Source of the DNA: Mucilaginibacter sp.
Lineage (GTDB): Bacteria; Bacteroidota; Bacteroidia; Sphingobacteriales; Sphingobacteriaceae
DNA length: 28,496 bases
Reading direction: 5' to 3'
NCBI GenBank assembly: GCA_028288315.1
Contig: JAQBNY010000213.1
Location: forward strand, 1-28,496
Shown here: one piece after another, positions 1 through 9,246 of the stretch
How positions within the stretch are numbered: the stretch's first letter is position 1
Layout: each line of letters begins with the position of its first letter
Translations under genes and position numbers: made by a program
The notes under the pieces: generated by a model
The model's database searches: none
Seen by the model: only the letters and a program-made list of their open reading frames with translations
What the model was told of the DNA's origin: nothing

Positions 1-2
1 AA

Positions 3-926
3 CTATACAAAATTATCACTGTCCCTATATGCTTTTATAAGTGCCTGTTCACCTTCCTTACCTGGTTTGGATTTCCCATGCTCCATTCCTAGAATTCCTT
101 TATAACCTTTATTGTAAATATGTTTAAAGATATTCTTGTAATCGATCTCTCCTGTGGTGGGTTCATTGCGTCCTGGATTGTTGCCAATTTGAAAATAGGC
201 AATTTCCTGATAAGTGTGATCAATGTTATTTATAAGGTCGCCTTCATTGCGCTGCATATGATACATATCGAACAGTATTTTGCAGGACGGACTATTGACA
301 GCCTTGCAAATAGCATAGGTTTGATCTGAGTTACGTAAAAAAAGATTAGGGGAATCACTCAAAGGTTCAAGTACCATCACAATACCATGAGGTTCCAGTA
401 TTTCAGCCCCTCTGCGAAGTGCTTCAATTACATTGCCAGTTTGAATACCGATTGGTAAATTCCTGTCAAAATCACCCGGTACTACTGTGGCTAATTTTCC
501 ATTACAGCGTTTGGATACTTCTATAGCCTGGCGACAACCTTTTAAAAATATTTCCAGGTACTCCTTTTTACCTGAAGCAAAGGAATTATTATCGTTACCG
601 CCTTTATCCAATACAAATACGCCCATAGACATATTCAATTTTGCTAAGGCCTCCCCTATCTTTTTTTGTTGCTCCGCAGGTCTTCCGGCCATCCCGTTAT
701 CTTCAATCGAACGGAAGCCATTTTCATGTGCAAATTTGATCTGGTCTATAAATTCCTTACCTGAGCTATTACTAAACATCCCATCATGAATGGCATAATC
801 CAGATTAAAAGGCTGATTGGAATTAAGCAGCGTTTCCGTCTTATTGATTGCACCCTTTGTTACTCCTGAAGCAAACAGACCCGCACTTGTCAGTAATGAA
901 CTTTTTATAAAATCTTTGCGTTGCAT
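3..926 (-). CDS. Exported TIM-barrel sugar isomerase/hydratase (AP-endonuclease-2 / hydroxypyruvate isomerase-like)
   Basis: 307 residues, complete: ATG at 926, TAG at 3-5. Residues 1-25 form a Tat-like or Sec leader (RKDFIKSS followed by a hydrophobic stretch), so it probably acts in the periplasm. The rest reads as a xylose-isomerase-like TIM barrel; likely divalent-metal ligands are Glu187 (in LEPLS), Asp220 (in FDMYH) and Glu282 (in GMEHG), resembling the hydroxypyruvate isomerase group. Known members of this superfamily act on sugars as isomerases or epimerases, and some Bacteroidota relatives hydrate 2-hydroxy-3-keto-glucal in the 3-keto-glycoside route. It lies 19 nt after the Gfo/Idh gene and is the last gene of the operon visible here; the operon may continue past the left edge. 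The fold is secure; the exact reaction is inferred from neighbours. Confidence 0.85.
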   Translation of the reverse strand: MQRKDFIKSSLLTSAGLFASGVTKGAINKTETLLNSNQPFNLDYAIHDGMFSNSSGKEFIDQIKFAHENGFRSIEDNGMAGRPAEQQKKIGEALAKLNMSMGVFVLDKGGNDNNSFASGKKEYLEIFLKGCRQAIEVSKRCNGKLATVVPGDFDRNLPIGIQTGNVIEALRRGAEILEPHGIVMVLEPLSDSPNLFLRNSDQTYAICKAVNSPSCKILFDMYHMQRNEGDLINNIDHTYQEIAYFQIGNNPGRNEPTTGEIDYKNIFKHIYNKGYKGILGMEHGKSKPGKEGEQALIKAYRDSDNFV

Positions 927-945
927 ATTATTCTTTTTTTACCGG

Positions 946-2274
946 TTATATATATTTGGTTATTCCAGGGACTGGTATTGGATAATGGCCATCACCATTT
1001 GGCAGGACTGGAGGTACTGCATCAAAACCAAAGCTAGATGGCATAATATTTAACCCGGAATTAATAGCTTTATCCCATTCTATTTCCTGTCCGGAATAGG
1101 TAGCAAGCCTTCCTAGGATTGACGTCATAGTACTTTTGGCGGCCCTTTCCGCATCATGAAATTTATACTCACTACGAGCCACAGCATCAAACAATTCATC
1201 ATGTTCTGTTTGATAGGGTTGATTTTCTTTGGACTTATCAAACTGGTAAATGAGCCTCCCTTTTGTATCCATAATACGGGCATCTCCACAAAATACTTTT
1301 CCTTTGGTGCCTATCAACAGTTCATCGACTTTACTCATAGTTCCTTCCTGATGCCTGCACTGACTGTTTAAAACAGCACCGTTTCCATATTGAAATTCAA
1401 CGTAGTGATGGTCAAAAATTTGTCCGAAATCTTTTCCGGTCCTGATCTCCCGGCCACCCATGCCCTGTGCCTTTACCGGATAATCACCAATCGCCCAATT
1501 GATCACATCCAGGTTATGTATATGCTGCTCTGTAATATGATCTCCGCATAACCAAACAAAATAATACCAGTTCCGCATCTGGTATTCCATTTCGGTCCAG
1601 CCAGGCTGGCGCGGATGCACCCATACTCCGTCATTATTCCACCAGGCCTGTGCAGCCACAATATCACCTATTGCGCCATCATGCACCCGTTTTATCAGCT
1701 CGCGGTAAGAGTTTTGGTAACGTCGCTGAAGGCCTACTACCACATTTAGTTTTTTTGATTTTGCTTTCTCGGCAGCGGCAAGTACACGTTGTATGCCGGC
1801 AGGATCAGTAGCAACCGGTTTTTCCATAAAAATGTGCTTGTTCTGATTTACGGCTTCTTCAAAATGAATAGGACGAAAACCGGGTGGCGTAGCCAGAATT
1901 ACTACATCAGCCAGCGCTATGGCATGCTTGTAACCATCAAAGCCAACGAATTTATTTTCCTCTTTCACATTTAACCTGTCCTTTTTGCCTTCGAGGGCTT
2001 CCAGTATATTTTTATGGCTATCATCCAACCGGTCTTTAAAGGCATCAGCCATCGCTATCAGTTGAACATTTTGTTTGGTGCTTAAAGCTTGAACGGCTGC
2101 TCCTGTGCCCCTGCCGCCGCAGCCTATCAAGGCAACCTTTATGGTATCATCATAACTGGAAAAAAAATTAGCCTGAGAAAGCAATGGACTTGCAATGATA
2201 CCGCCAGCCAGCAGTGAAGATTTTTTCACAAAATTTCTTCTGTCTTGGTTAAGAGAAGGATCTTTTAAATTCAT
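946..2274 (-). CDS. Tat-exported Gfo/Idh/MocA family oxidoreductase
   Basis: 442 residues. The N-terminus has a twin-arginine signal (Arg12-Arg13 in DRRNFVKKSS, then LLAGGIIASP), so the enzyme is folded with its cofactor before export. A Rossmann fold starts at residue 45 with GCGGRG at 51-56, and the catalytic-type EKP motif is at 151-153 (Lys152). The C-terminal half is the usual Gfo/Idh alpha/beta sheet domain. Family members are NAD(P)-dependent sugar dehydrogenases or glucose-fructose oxidoreductase-like enzymes with tightly bound cofactor; Bacteroidota relatives oxidise glycosides at C3. With a TIM-barrel enzyme 19 nt downstream and a DUF1080 protein in the same window, a glycoside-3-dehydrogenase role is a fair inference. 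How a periplasmic NAD enzyme is re-oxidised is open. It follows the SUMF1-fold gene by 31 nt. Confidence 0.9.
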   Translation of the reverse strand: MNLKDPSLNQDRRNFVKKSSLLAGGIIASPLLSQANFFSSYDDTIKVALIGCGGRGTGAAVQALSTKQNVQLIAMADAFKDRLDDSHKNILEALEGKKDRLNVKEENKFVGFDGYKHAIALADVVILATPPGFRPIHFEEAVNQNKHIFMEKPVATDPAGIQRVLAAAEKAKSKKLNVVVGLQRRYQNSYRELIKRVHDGAIGDIVAAQAWWNNDGVWVHPRQPGWTEMEYQMRNWYYFVWLCGDHITEQHIHNLDVINWAIGDYPVKAQGMGGREIRTGKDFGQIFDHHYVEFQYGNGAVLNSQCRHQEGTMSKVDELLIGTKGKVFCGDARIMDTKGRLIYQFDKSKENQPYQTEHDELFDAVARSEYKFHDAERAAKSTMTSILGRLATYSGQEIEWDKAINSGLNIMPSSFGFDAVPPVLPNGDGHYPIPVPGITKYI

Positions 2275-2305
2275 AATTCTTGCATTTAAGTTAAAAAAGG
2301 TTTAT

Positions 2306-3277
2306 TTATTTTAGCATTAAAAAACGTGTAAAAAAGCTTTCTGCTTCTGCCGAATCTGGTTGTTTAACAGGCCGGATTATCCGGAAACCAATAAAAGGAG
2401 CATCTGTATTCCACCATTTACTTTTGGGTATCTGAGGATCGCGCGCGTTCCATTTTCGTTCAGATGGAATACGGGCCGCACTTTGTAAAGCAACTGCATC
2501 CATATTGAAACTTCCACCTCTTAGTGTAATGGGGTATTTACTCACGGGTTGAAGCATAGGGTTATGAGGATTAGATTGTACCTGTCCGAAGTAATCAGCC
2601 TGATATTGATCCAATGTCCATTCAGCGACATTACCTAACATATCATATAATCCCCAGGCGTTGGGTTGCAATTGTTTAACGGTATGATATTTATTTCCGC
2701 TATTGGCTACATACCAGGCATATTTATCGAGCTTAGACTCATCCTGCCCAAATGGATAAGCAGTTTTAGAACCGGCTCTGCAGGCATATTCCCATTCTGC
2801 CTCTGAAGGCAAACGATAAAAAATGTTTGTTTTTTGATAAAGCCATTTGCAATACATAATCGCTGCATACTGGCTCATACTATTGGCCGGGAACCCTCCG
2901 CTTTTACCCATTCCTAACGTAAAATCAATATAAGGCGGACTTGGCCTTGTAATGCCGTCAGGCTTTGGATGGGTATCTTTCGTGGCCTCCTGGAACATTA
3001 TATATTCTTCATAAGTTACCTCATGCTCTTCCATCCAAAAGGAATCTACTTTTACTTCCAGAACAGGCCCCTCATCTTTGCGCCGCCCCTTTTCCTTTTC
3101 AGGGCTTCCCATGATAAAAGAGCCTCCCGGAATAGGAACCATTCTGAATAACACAGAAGAATTTGGTATTTTTTGCTCATATGCCCGGAATAAGGAATCA
3201 TTTTGTTGAGCTCTTGCAATAGGGATGATACTATTTATGATAAAAACGTATAAGCAAAGAAGTAAGGAACGGTACAT
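2306..3277 (-). CDS. SUMF1/formylglycine-generating-enzyme-fold protein without the catalytic cysteines
   Basis: 323 residues with a signal peptide (residues 1-23, cleavage probably after ARA). The SUMF1 fold spans about 41-312 with clear hallmarks: MVPIPGGSFIMGSP near the start, the VTYEEYIMFQ segment, RLPSEAEWEYACRAGS, LYDMLGNVAEWT, LRGGSF and a closing FIGFRIIRP. True formylglycine-generating enzymes carry two catalytic cysteines just after the RGGS motif; here that stretch (GGSFNMDAVALQSAAR) has none. The protein is therefore unlikely to make formylglycine and is better read as a structural, binding or otherwise repurposed SUMF1 domain, as in many secreted Bacteroidota proteins. No sulfatase is present in the window. 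Only 6 nt separate it from the apbE stop, so the two are translated from one message. Confidence 0.85.
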   Translation of the reverse strand: MYRSLLLCLYVFIINSIIPIARAQQNDSLFRAYEQKIPNSSVLFRMVPIPGGSFIMGSPEKEKGRRKDEGPVLEVKVDSFWMEEHEVTYEEYIMFQEATKDTHPKPDGITRPSPPYIDFTLGMGKSGGFPANSMSQYAAIMYCKWLYQKTNIFYRLPSEAEWEYACRAGSKTAYPFGQDESKLDKYAWYVANSGNKYHTVKQLQPNAWGLYDMLGNVAEWTLDQYQADYFGQVQSNPHNPMLQPVSKYPITLRGGSFNMDAVALQSAARIPSERKWNARDPQIPKSKWWNTDAPFIGFRIIRPVKQPDSAEAESFFTRFLMLK

Positions 3278-3283
3278 ATGTTA

Positions 3284-4483
3284 TTATATAGATTTACATT
3301 GATAATTTTTAAAATTAGGGGAACTCTTACTGTATATTTTGCCATTTCTGTTTTCAGTTATAAGTAAGGCTGCACCTGGAATTTTTTTTATTAATTGAAA
3401 TGATTTTGCAAGAGGAAGAACACTGCAGGCCGTTGCTAGCCAATCTGCAGTGGTACCATCTTTGGCTATAGCTGTCACATTTCGCCTTATCGTAAGTCCT
3501 TTACCTGTTTTAGGATTGATGATATGCGAATACCGTTTCCCATTAAATTCTACGTACTGATAGATATCGCCTGATGTGGCCACAGCCATTTCGCTAAGAA
3601 GCAATAAATGTGGAAGGATTGCTTCTTTTTCGCCTGGCGCGTTAATACCTATCAGCCATCCTGCTGCTTCCGCTGGTGGCTGCCCTATTACTATTTTGCC
3701 ACCTGCATTAACCATGGCACAGAAAAAACCATTCTTTTTCAGTACCTCCAATACTGCTGCTGCTACAAAACCTTTACCCAAACCGCCTATATCAAGCTTC
3801 ATTCCTGCTTTTTCCAGCCATACTGCATGGTTTACAGTATCCAGGTGAATGTATTTATAATTTGTTTTTTGCCTGGCAGACCGGAGCGAATCACCATTTG
3901 GAAGGATTTTAGTTTTTCGGGCTTGTCGCCATAATTTGACGAGTGGGCCAATTGATACATCATAGTTGCCTCCGCTTAAACAGGCAGCTTCCAGGGATCG
4001 CTCAAGTATGTCAAAAAGAGGAGCTGAAACGGGCATATATTTTCCCTTTCCACTGCTGGCACTTAACCGGTTAATTTCACTATTGTCCAGATAATCGCTC
4101 AAAATTCCGTTTAACTCATCTGCCTTTATAAAAGCGGCGTTTGCAGCTTTGGAGGCTGCGACTGAATCAATGCAACAAATGGTTATCGTAAATGGTGATC
4201 CCATTTTAGGCTCTTCAAATATGTATTTTTTGGGGAGGGTATTTATGCAGACATCTCCGTTTATGGAGGGACAATTTGGCCAATTGCAGCTTCGTATATT
4301 GCTTTCCTTAACAGGAAAACCTTGTATTAAAGGCATTGAAAAACAAGGTTTGGCTTTTACAATATTTGCACATAGACTCATTGGCCTGATATGCAAAAGA
4401 AGCAAAAACAATAAAAGGCTAATTCTTCTTAAAGCACCTGCTTTTTTATAAATAAATAATTTACAACTGCTATAATATGCCAT
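3284..4483 (-). CDS. apbE: FAD:protein FMN transferase (ApbE family)
   Basis: 399 residues. ApbE enzymes transfer FMN from FAD to a Ser/Thr of exported proteins. Hydrophobic residues 21-32 make a signal peptide or anchor; the ApbE domain starts near residue 87 (PKMGSPFTIT). Conserved blocks are all present: YDVSIGPLVKLW, LDIGGLGKGFVAA, MVNAGG, VATSGDIYQYVEFNG, YSHIINPKTG and the metal-site region TTADWLATA. Between signal and domain lies an unusual linker of about 45 residues with Cys47, Cys66, Cys71 and Cys79; I know no function for it. The protein is longer than a typical ApbE (about 330). No PF04205-type FMN-binding partner or clear (S/T)GA(S/T) acceptor motif was seen by eye in the neighbours, so its flavinylation target is unknown. 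It sits 7 nt after the haloperoxidase-like gene. Confidence 0.9.
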   Translation of the reverse strand: MAYYSSCKLFIYKKAGALRRISLLLFLLLLHIRPMSLCANIVKAKPCFSMPLIQGFPVKESNIRSCNWPNCPSINGDVCINTLPKKYIFEEPKMGSPFTITICCIDSVAASKAANAAFIKADELNGILSDYLDNSEINRLSASSGKGKYMPVSAPLFDILERSLEAACLSGGNYDVSIGPLVKLWRQARKTKILPNGDSLRSARQKTNYKYIHLDTVNHAVWLEKAGMKLDIGGLGKGFVAAAVLEVLKKNGFFCAMVNAGGKIVIGQPPAEAAGWLIGINAPGEKEAILPHLLLLSEMAVATSGDIYQYVEFNGKRYSHIINPKTGKGLTIRRNVTAIAKDGTTADWLATACSVLPLAKSFQLIKKIPGAALLITENRNGKIYSKSSPNFKNYQCKSI

Positions 4484-4490
4484 TAAACCT

Positions 4491-5810
4491 TTATTTAATT
4501 TTTTTTATAACCCAGTTTCCAATCATTTGCCCTTGGAGTAGTCCATTTTCTACCGCATCCTTAAAATGTATTCCACCATACAGCCGGGAGATAGCCGCCT
4601 CTTTTGCCGCTTCTTCAAAGGAATAAAAGCTACGTGGTGTTAGCCCATATTTTTCTTCTACATTATCCGTGTAATAAAAATCTTTTCCGAAATAGGAAGT
4701 AAGAATTACAGCAGATGAAGCCGATATTACAGAATGCCCGCTTAAATATTCCGGGAATGGGGGCGTTTGCAGTAAAGGCCTCCATTCAGGATCAATATAT
4801 TTACGAATCGCTGTTTCAGGCCGGATCCTGTTACTCCTATATTTTTCGTCCCAACAGCAAATAAAACTATCCATTAATCCTATGGCTACAATGGTATGAA
4901 TCTTCATAGCTTTTGAAAAACTGGTTTTTGCTTGTCTGCAAGCTATACCTGTAATTCCTAGCCAATGCGCACCGGGTGAAATTTTTTTTAAGCCCACCAG
5001 CATATGTCCGTTATCTTGTACTGCAAATGGATTGCAATCCCAAAAGCCGGCAATTGCACGTTGTTCTTGAGTTAATACTGCTCCGCTTTGTTTATAGTTT
5101 ATCAGCATATATTTATAAAAAGTTGATTTTTTATTTGCAGAGAAAGCTATAGGTTTTACTGGTTTAAATTGCGAACAGGAATCAAGTGTTAGCGTTCTAA
5201 CAGTATTAAAATAAGGTTCAACAGGTGCCATATAAGCAGGTGGGGTTGGATACCAGCTGCCATCCGTTCCAAGAGGTGTATATCTTGTATAATTGCTAAT
5301 CCTATTGTATTTGTCCTTTTTGGCATAAACAAGTATTTGCTTACTGATAGCCTGTGCATAGTGTTTCGAACTATCAATAATCTCATCAGTAAAACCTTCT
5401 TTTTTACATGAATCCAAAAACTGCTGTTCGTACTTGATCAATAAACTGCCAGATGGCTGAAGCTTTGCCGCTGTTTCCATCATAGCAATTAAAGCACTCA
5501 AGTGATTATCATATCCACTTACATATGCTGGTTTTTTAATATGCGGGTATTCATTTAAAACACCATACATGCTGTTAACACCCTTGTCATTCTCGGCTAT
5601 GACTTCATAGCCTGCAAGGCAACTGTACGAAAAGAAACGCGCAGCCAAGGGCGGGTTGGTTACATCATGAATCATAATAATCGTCATCTGATCAATTACT
5701 TTAGTGATGTCGGCACTGGTTAATGCCGGCCTCCTTTGCTGCTTATTGCTGCAGCTTGTATATAAAATGGCTACTGTAAGCAGGATAGTTAAAAAAACCT
5801 TTCTTGCCAT
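4491..5810 (-). CDS. Vanadium-haloperoxidase-like / PAP2-superfamily lipoprotein
   Basis: 439 residues. A lipoprotein signal ends at Cys20 (LYTSC), placing it on a membrane facing the periplasm or cell surface. The mainly helical protein ends in the complete oxyanion-binding signature of vanadium haloperoxidases and PAP2 acid phosphatases: Lys323 with RP at 330-331 (K-x6-RP), SGH at 357-359, and S408-R409 followed by His415 (SRLYGGIH). All predicted phosphate/vanadate ligands and the catalytic histidines are kept, so it should be active. Family members either oxidise halides with peroxide or hydrolyse phosphate esters; sequence alone does not decide which. The start codon is 4 nt after the stop of the large FG-GAP gene, indicating tight translational coupling. 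Such genes are, to my memory, often found beside FG-GAP/UnbV genes in Bacteroidota. Confidence 0.85.
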   Translation of the reverse strand: MARKVFLTILLTVAILYTSCSNKQQRRPALTSADITKVIDQMTIIMIHDVTNPPLAARFFSYSCLAGYEVIAENDKGVNSMYGVLNEYPHIKKPAYVSGYDNHLSALIAMMETAAKLQPSGSLLIKYEQQFLDSCKKEGFTDEIIDSSKHYAQAISKQILVYAKKDKYNRISNYTRYTPLGTDGSWYPTPPAYMAPVEPYFNTVRTLTLDSCSQFKPVKPIAFSANKKSTFYKYMLINYKQSGAVLTQEQRAIAGFWDCNPFAVQDNGHMLVGLKKISPGAHWLGITGIACRQAKTSFSKAMKIHTIVAIGLMDSFICCWDEKYRSNRIRPETAIRKYIDPEWRPLLQTPPFPEYLSGHSVISASSAVILTSYFGKDFYYTDNVEEKYGLTPRSFYSFEEAAKEAAISRLYGGIHFKDAVENGLLQGQMIGNWVIKKIK

Positions 5811-5814
5811 ATAC

Positions 5815-8800
5815 TTAATTTTCTTTATAGGCTTTTACCCCCTGTTGATTGATCCCAAACAATAAAGTATCGTTTACTTTTAGCACACTTCTTACATCTC
5901 CCCAAAGCTTAAAGCCCGACTGCAACTGTGGAATATATTTAAAATGGCCTTTACTATCTCCTTTTAATAATACCCCATAATTTGCATCGTACTTTCCAAA
6001 GCGCAGCCTGGCCCTGCTAATATTTCCGCATAAAAGCAAATCTTTAATGCCGTCATGGTCATAATCTACAGCAGTTATGGTGCACACGGGAGAAAATTGT
6101 ACTTCTAATGGCAACTGGGATAAATGCAATTTACCCTTTGCGTCGCTCAAAAAGCAGGTGGTGGCAAGGTTATCAGCCTTTAAATGACCTGCTCCCTGTA
6201 ATTCAGAGGCAGTAAATATATCTGTAAGCGATGCATCAGCATAACTCTTATAATCTTGAAAACGCGAACGCATCATACTTATCTGATCCAACAGTTCATC
6301 CCGCGAAACGTAAGGATAACTTTTATGCTGTATATAAAAACACAGAATAGGATCAACTGCCCCATTATCATCAAAATCCTTATAATACATTTCCGCAGGC
6401 TCGTTAACACTGGCTTTGCACTGGGTATTTAGCCCCTGGTTTCCAACAAACAGATCAGGGTGTCCGTCATGATTAAAATCTTCCACAAGTAGCTTATTCC
6501 ACCAACCACTATTTGGTTTATCAAAATAATTTTTGGAACTGTTTGTGAGTTTTCCATTTGCATTAACCATTACAGTTATAGGCATCCACTCTCCTACTAA
6601 AACCAAATCCGGTTTTTTATCTCCGTTCATATCTACCCAGGCGGCATCAGTTACCATACCTATATGTTGTAATTGTGGATTATATTTTGCCGTTTCATCA
6701 GTAAAATTCCCCTTACCATTATTTATAAGAAGATAGCTTGATGGAGTTTCAGGATATCTTCCGGGGATTACTCTTCCACCTACGAATAGGTCCGGATATC
6801 CATCCGAGTTAATATCTGCAACCTTCACACAGCTTTTACTGCTACGCATGGCTGGTAAAGCAGCTTTTGCCTTAGTAAAAACACCTTTACCATCATTTAA
6901 ATAAAGTCTGTCCTGTAATGATAGATCATCTGGCGCGTAGTTATCGTATCCTCCCGAGCATACATATAAATCAGGCTTGCCATCCCCGTTGGCATCAAAA
7001 AATACTGCATCTGCATCATTGCTTTGTTTATCAACATCAAAGGCTGGCTCTGGTTTTATTGTAAATTTACCACCTCCTTGCTGGATGTATAATATACCAG
7101 GTTTCCCATTTCCACCACCTACATATATATCTTCAAGGCCATCACCGTTTACATCCCCCTTTACCATGCATGGGCCCGAAAATGATAATGGGTTTATCAT
7201 AAGCGGCTGCCGTTTAAAATCGTTGATAGTGTTTTTTTCTTGTTTATTAGCAATAGGTGATTTCACTTCAGTAAAAATAGATTTTACTGTTTTAGCTATA
7301 TGATCGTTCTTAAAGGCATTTTTTTCGTTAAGTATTAATTGCTGATCAGATTTAATATTCTTTACAACTTGTTCCTTCCCTTGCTGCCATCTTATTCGCA
7401 GAGAATCTATCTGTTTATCCTTCCCCAGTCCAAAATGCAATATCGGCGATACGCTGGATTGAAAGCCACGGCTTGGCATTTGCTCCAAGTATTGCTTTTT
7501 ATCTTTTAGGTAAATGGTAACCTTTGCTCCCACGCCTTGCGTATTTTTTTCGGCGCCTTCTAGCTTGAGTTGCAGGTAATGGTTATTTAATTGTTTATTA
7601 GATTCGTTTTGATAAATAAAGGCAGGCTGATTAATGTTATTTACGATAAGGTCCAGATCACCATCATTATCAAGATCTGCGTAAGCTGCGCCATTACTGT
7701 TGGATGATTGAGTAATACCCCACGGGGCACTGGTGTTGGTAAAGGTTAAATTGCCATTATTTTTGAAGAAATAACTTTTTACTTGCGAGGATGGCATTTG
7801 TTGTACCAAATCATATATATCCTTACGCATCAATTTTTTATCCTTCAAAAAATCGCCCATATATTTCACAAAATCCATATTGGTAAAATCGCGGGTATAG
7901 CCGTTGGTTACAAAAAGATCTTTCCAACCATCATTATCATAATCGGCAAATAAAGGAGCCCAGCTCCAATCTGTATTTGAAAGGCCGGATAGCTGACCAA
8001 CCTCGCTAAAAGTGCCATTGCCATTGTTTATATGCAGCATATTACGCATATACTGATAGTAGAATCCTGTACGAAGACTTAAGTCAAATTTCTCATAGTT
8101 ATCCGGCGCAAACAATAGTTTTTGCCTGCGATTATCCTCCGGAAGCATATCAAGCGTAAAAATATCAGGTAAAGCGTCGTTATTTATATCCGAAATATTA
8201 TTCCCCATTGAAAATTGAGAGGTATGCCCCAGGGAAGTCTGCAGCTTATTGCTGAAGGTGCCATCTCTATTATTGATGTACAAAAAATCAGGTATCGTAT
8301 AATCGTTGGAAATATAAATATCCGGCCAACCATCTCCATTCATATCAGCAATTGCTGCACCAAGCCCATAAGTAAGATCTGAACTGCTTATTCCAGCGGG
8401 TTCTGTTACATTTTTAAAAAAACCGTTATCGTTTCGGTACAATCTAACCCCGTTTAAAGAATTTGTTCTTTTTAAGGTTGCAATTGTATTCACCTCATCT
8501 AAAACCGGCAACTGAACGGGGCTGTGATTTAATAAAAACATATCCAGATCACCATCCCTGTCGTAATCAAAAAAAACAGCCTGGGTACTGTATCCCGGAT
8601 CTGCTAATCCATATTGGTGTGCCTGTTCAGTAAAATGAGGAATTCCATCTTTATCATTCCCCTGGTTAATAAACAGTTGGTTTTCGCGCTTTTCAGCTCT
8701 TACATTTCCAGAGTAACAAACATATATATCCAGTTTTCCATCTCCATTTACATCAGCCATAGTAACCCCTGTCTTCCATGGGCCGGGTCTGCCGGCTACG

Positions 8801-9153
8801 TCCGCAATAACTGTTACATCTATAAATTGGATATGCCCTTTATTAAGGTACAGTTTATTATCCGTCATGTTACCGGTAAAATAAATGTCCTGTAATCCAT
8901 CTCCGTTCACATCACCTGTGGCTGCTCCCCCGCCATTATAAAAGTATTCATACATCAGCACATTGGTGTTTAAACCTTCGGTTAATGTATTATTAAAGTC
9001 CACATGGGTTTGCTCGGGTGATAGCAAGGTAAATAAAGGGTGAGCATTATCACCAGCAACTCCCTTATTATCAAAAGGATGGTTGCAACCAGCTAATATT
9101 ATTATCCCTATAAAAAGCCGCTGAAAAAATAATTTAATGTTTATGTTCACCAA
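5815..9153 (-). CDS. Large FG-GAP/VCBS-repeat lipoprotein with UnbV/ASPIC domain (CRTAC1-like)
   Basis: 1112 residues. The lipoprotein signal ends at Cys23 (ILAGC). The body has two beta-propeller regions built of FG-GAP/VCBS repeats with about 14 calcium-loop motifs of the DxNxDGxxD type (for example DVNGDGLQD, DYDRDGDLD, DLDNDGDLD, DFNHDGHPD). Roughly residues 530-595 between them form an ASPIC/UnbV domain (GVGAKVTIYL ... GLGKDKQIDSLRIRW). The architecture resembles CRTAC1-like proteins common in SusCD loci of Bacteroidota, where they are probably calcium-stabilised, surface-exposed binding proteins; no catalytic motif is visible. It follows susD after a 93 nt gap that contains a strong hairpin, so its expression may be lower than that of susCD. 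It is probably part of the same outer-membrane complex, which is inference. Confidence 0.88.
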   Translation of the reverse strand: MVNINIKLFFQRLFIGIIILAGCNHPFDNKGVAGDNAHPLFTLLSPEQTHVDFNNTLTEGLNTNVLMYEYFYNGGGAATGDVNGDGLQDIYFTGNMTDNKLYLNKGHIQFIDVTVIADVAGRPGPWKTGVTMADVNGDGKLDIYVCYSGNVRAEKRENQLFINQGNDKDGIPHFTEQAHQYGLADPGYSTQAVFFDYDRDGDLDMFLLNHSPVQLPVLDEVNTIATLKRTNSLNGVRLYRNDNGFFKNVTEPAGISSSDLTYGLGAAIADMNGDGWPDIYISNDYTIPDFLYINNRDGTFSNKLQTSLGHTSQFSMGNNISDINNDALPDIFTLDMLPEDNRRQKLLFAPDNYEKFDLSLRTGFYYQYMRNMLHINNGNGTFSEVGQLSGLSNTDWSWAPLFADYDNDGWKDLFVTNGYTRDFTNMDFVKYMGDFLKDKKLMRKDIYDLVQQMPSSQVKSYFFKNNGNLTFTNTSAPWGITQSSNSNGAAYADLDNDGDLDLIVNNINQPAFIYQNESNKQLNNHYLQLKLEGAEKNTQGVGAKVTIYLKDKKQYLEQMPSRGFQSSVSPILHFGLGKDKQIDSLRIRWQQGKEQVVKNIKSDQQLILNEKNAFKNDHIAKTVKSIFTEVKSPIANKQEKNTINDFKRQPLMINPLSFSGPCMVKGDVNGDGLEDIYVGGGNGKPGILYIQQGGGKFTIKPEPAFDVDKQSNDADAVFFDANGDGKPDLYVCSGGYDNYAPDDLSLQDRLYLNDGKGVFTKAKAALPAMRSSKSCVKVADINSDGYPDLFVGGRVIPGRYPETPSSYLLINNGKGNFTDETAKYNPQLQHIGMVTDAAWVDMNGDKKPDLVLVGEWMPITVMVNANGKLTNSSKNYFDKPNSGWWNKLLVEDFNHDGHPDLFVGNQGLNTQCKASVNEPAEMYYKDFDDNGAVDPILCFYIQHKSYPYVSRDELLDQISMMRSRFQDYKSYADASLTDIFTASELQGAGHLKADNLATTCFLSDAKGKLHLSQLPLEVQFSPVCTITAVDYDHDGIKDLLLCGNISRARLRFGKYDANYGVLLKGDSKGHFKYIPQLQSGFKLWGDVRSVLKVNDTLLFGINQQGVKAYKEN

Positions 9154-9179
9154 GTTTAAGGTTAAATTAATTATAAATG

Positions 9180-9215
9180 TAAAAGAATGCCGGTATTACT
9201 ACCGGTATTCCTTTA
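9180..9215 (-). promoter_or_regulatory. Strong hairpin with GUAA tetraloop between susD and the FG-GAP gene
   Basis: Arms 9180-9195 and 9200-9215 pair over 16 positions. Read as minus-strand RNA there are 14 Watson-Crick pairs, one G-U and one A-C mismatch, closed by a GUAA loop of the GNRA class. The 3' arm ends in CUUUUA and AU-rich sequence follows, without a classical long U-tract. It starts 31 nt after the susD stop and ends 26 nt before the next start codon. I read it as an intra-operon attenuator or an mRNA-stabilising stem giving more susCD than downstream product. Confidence 0.7.
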
Positions 9216-9246
9216 CACCTATATCAGAAATTTCAAAATCCTTTCA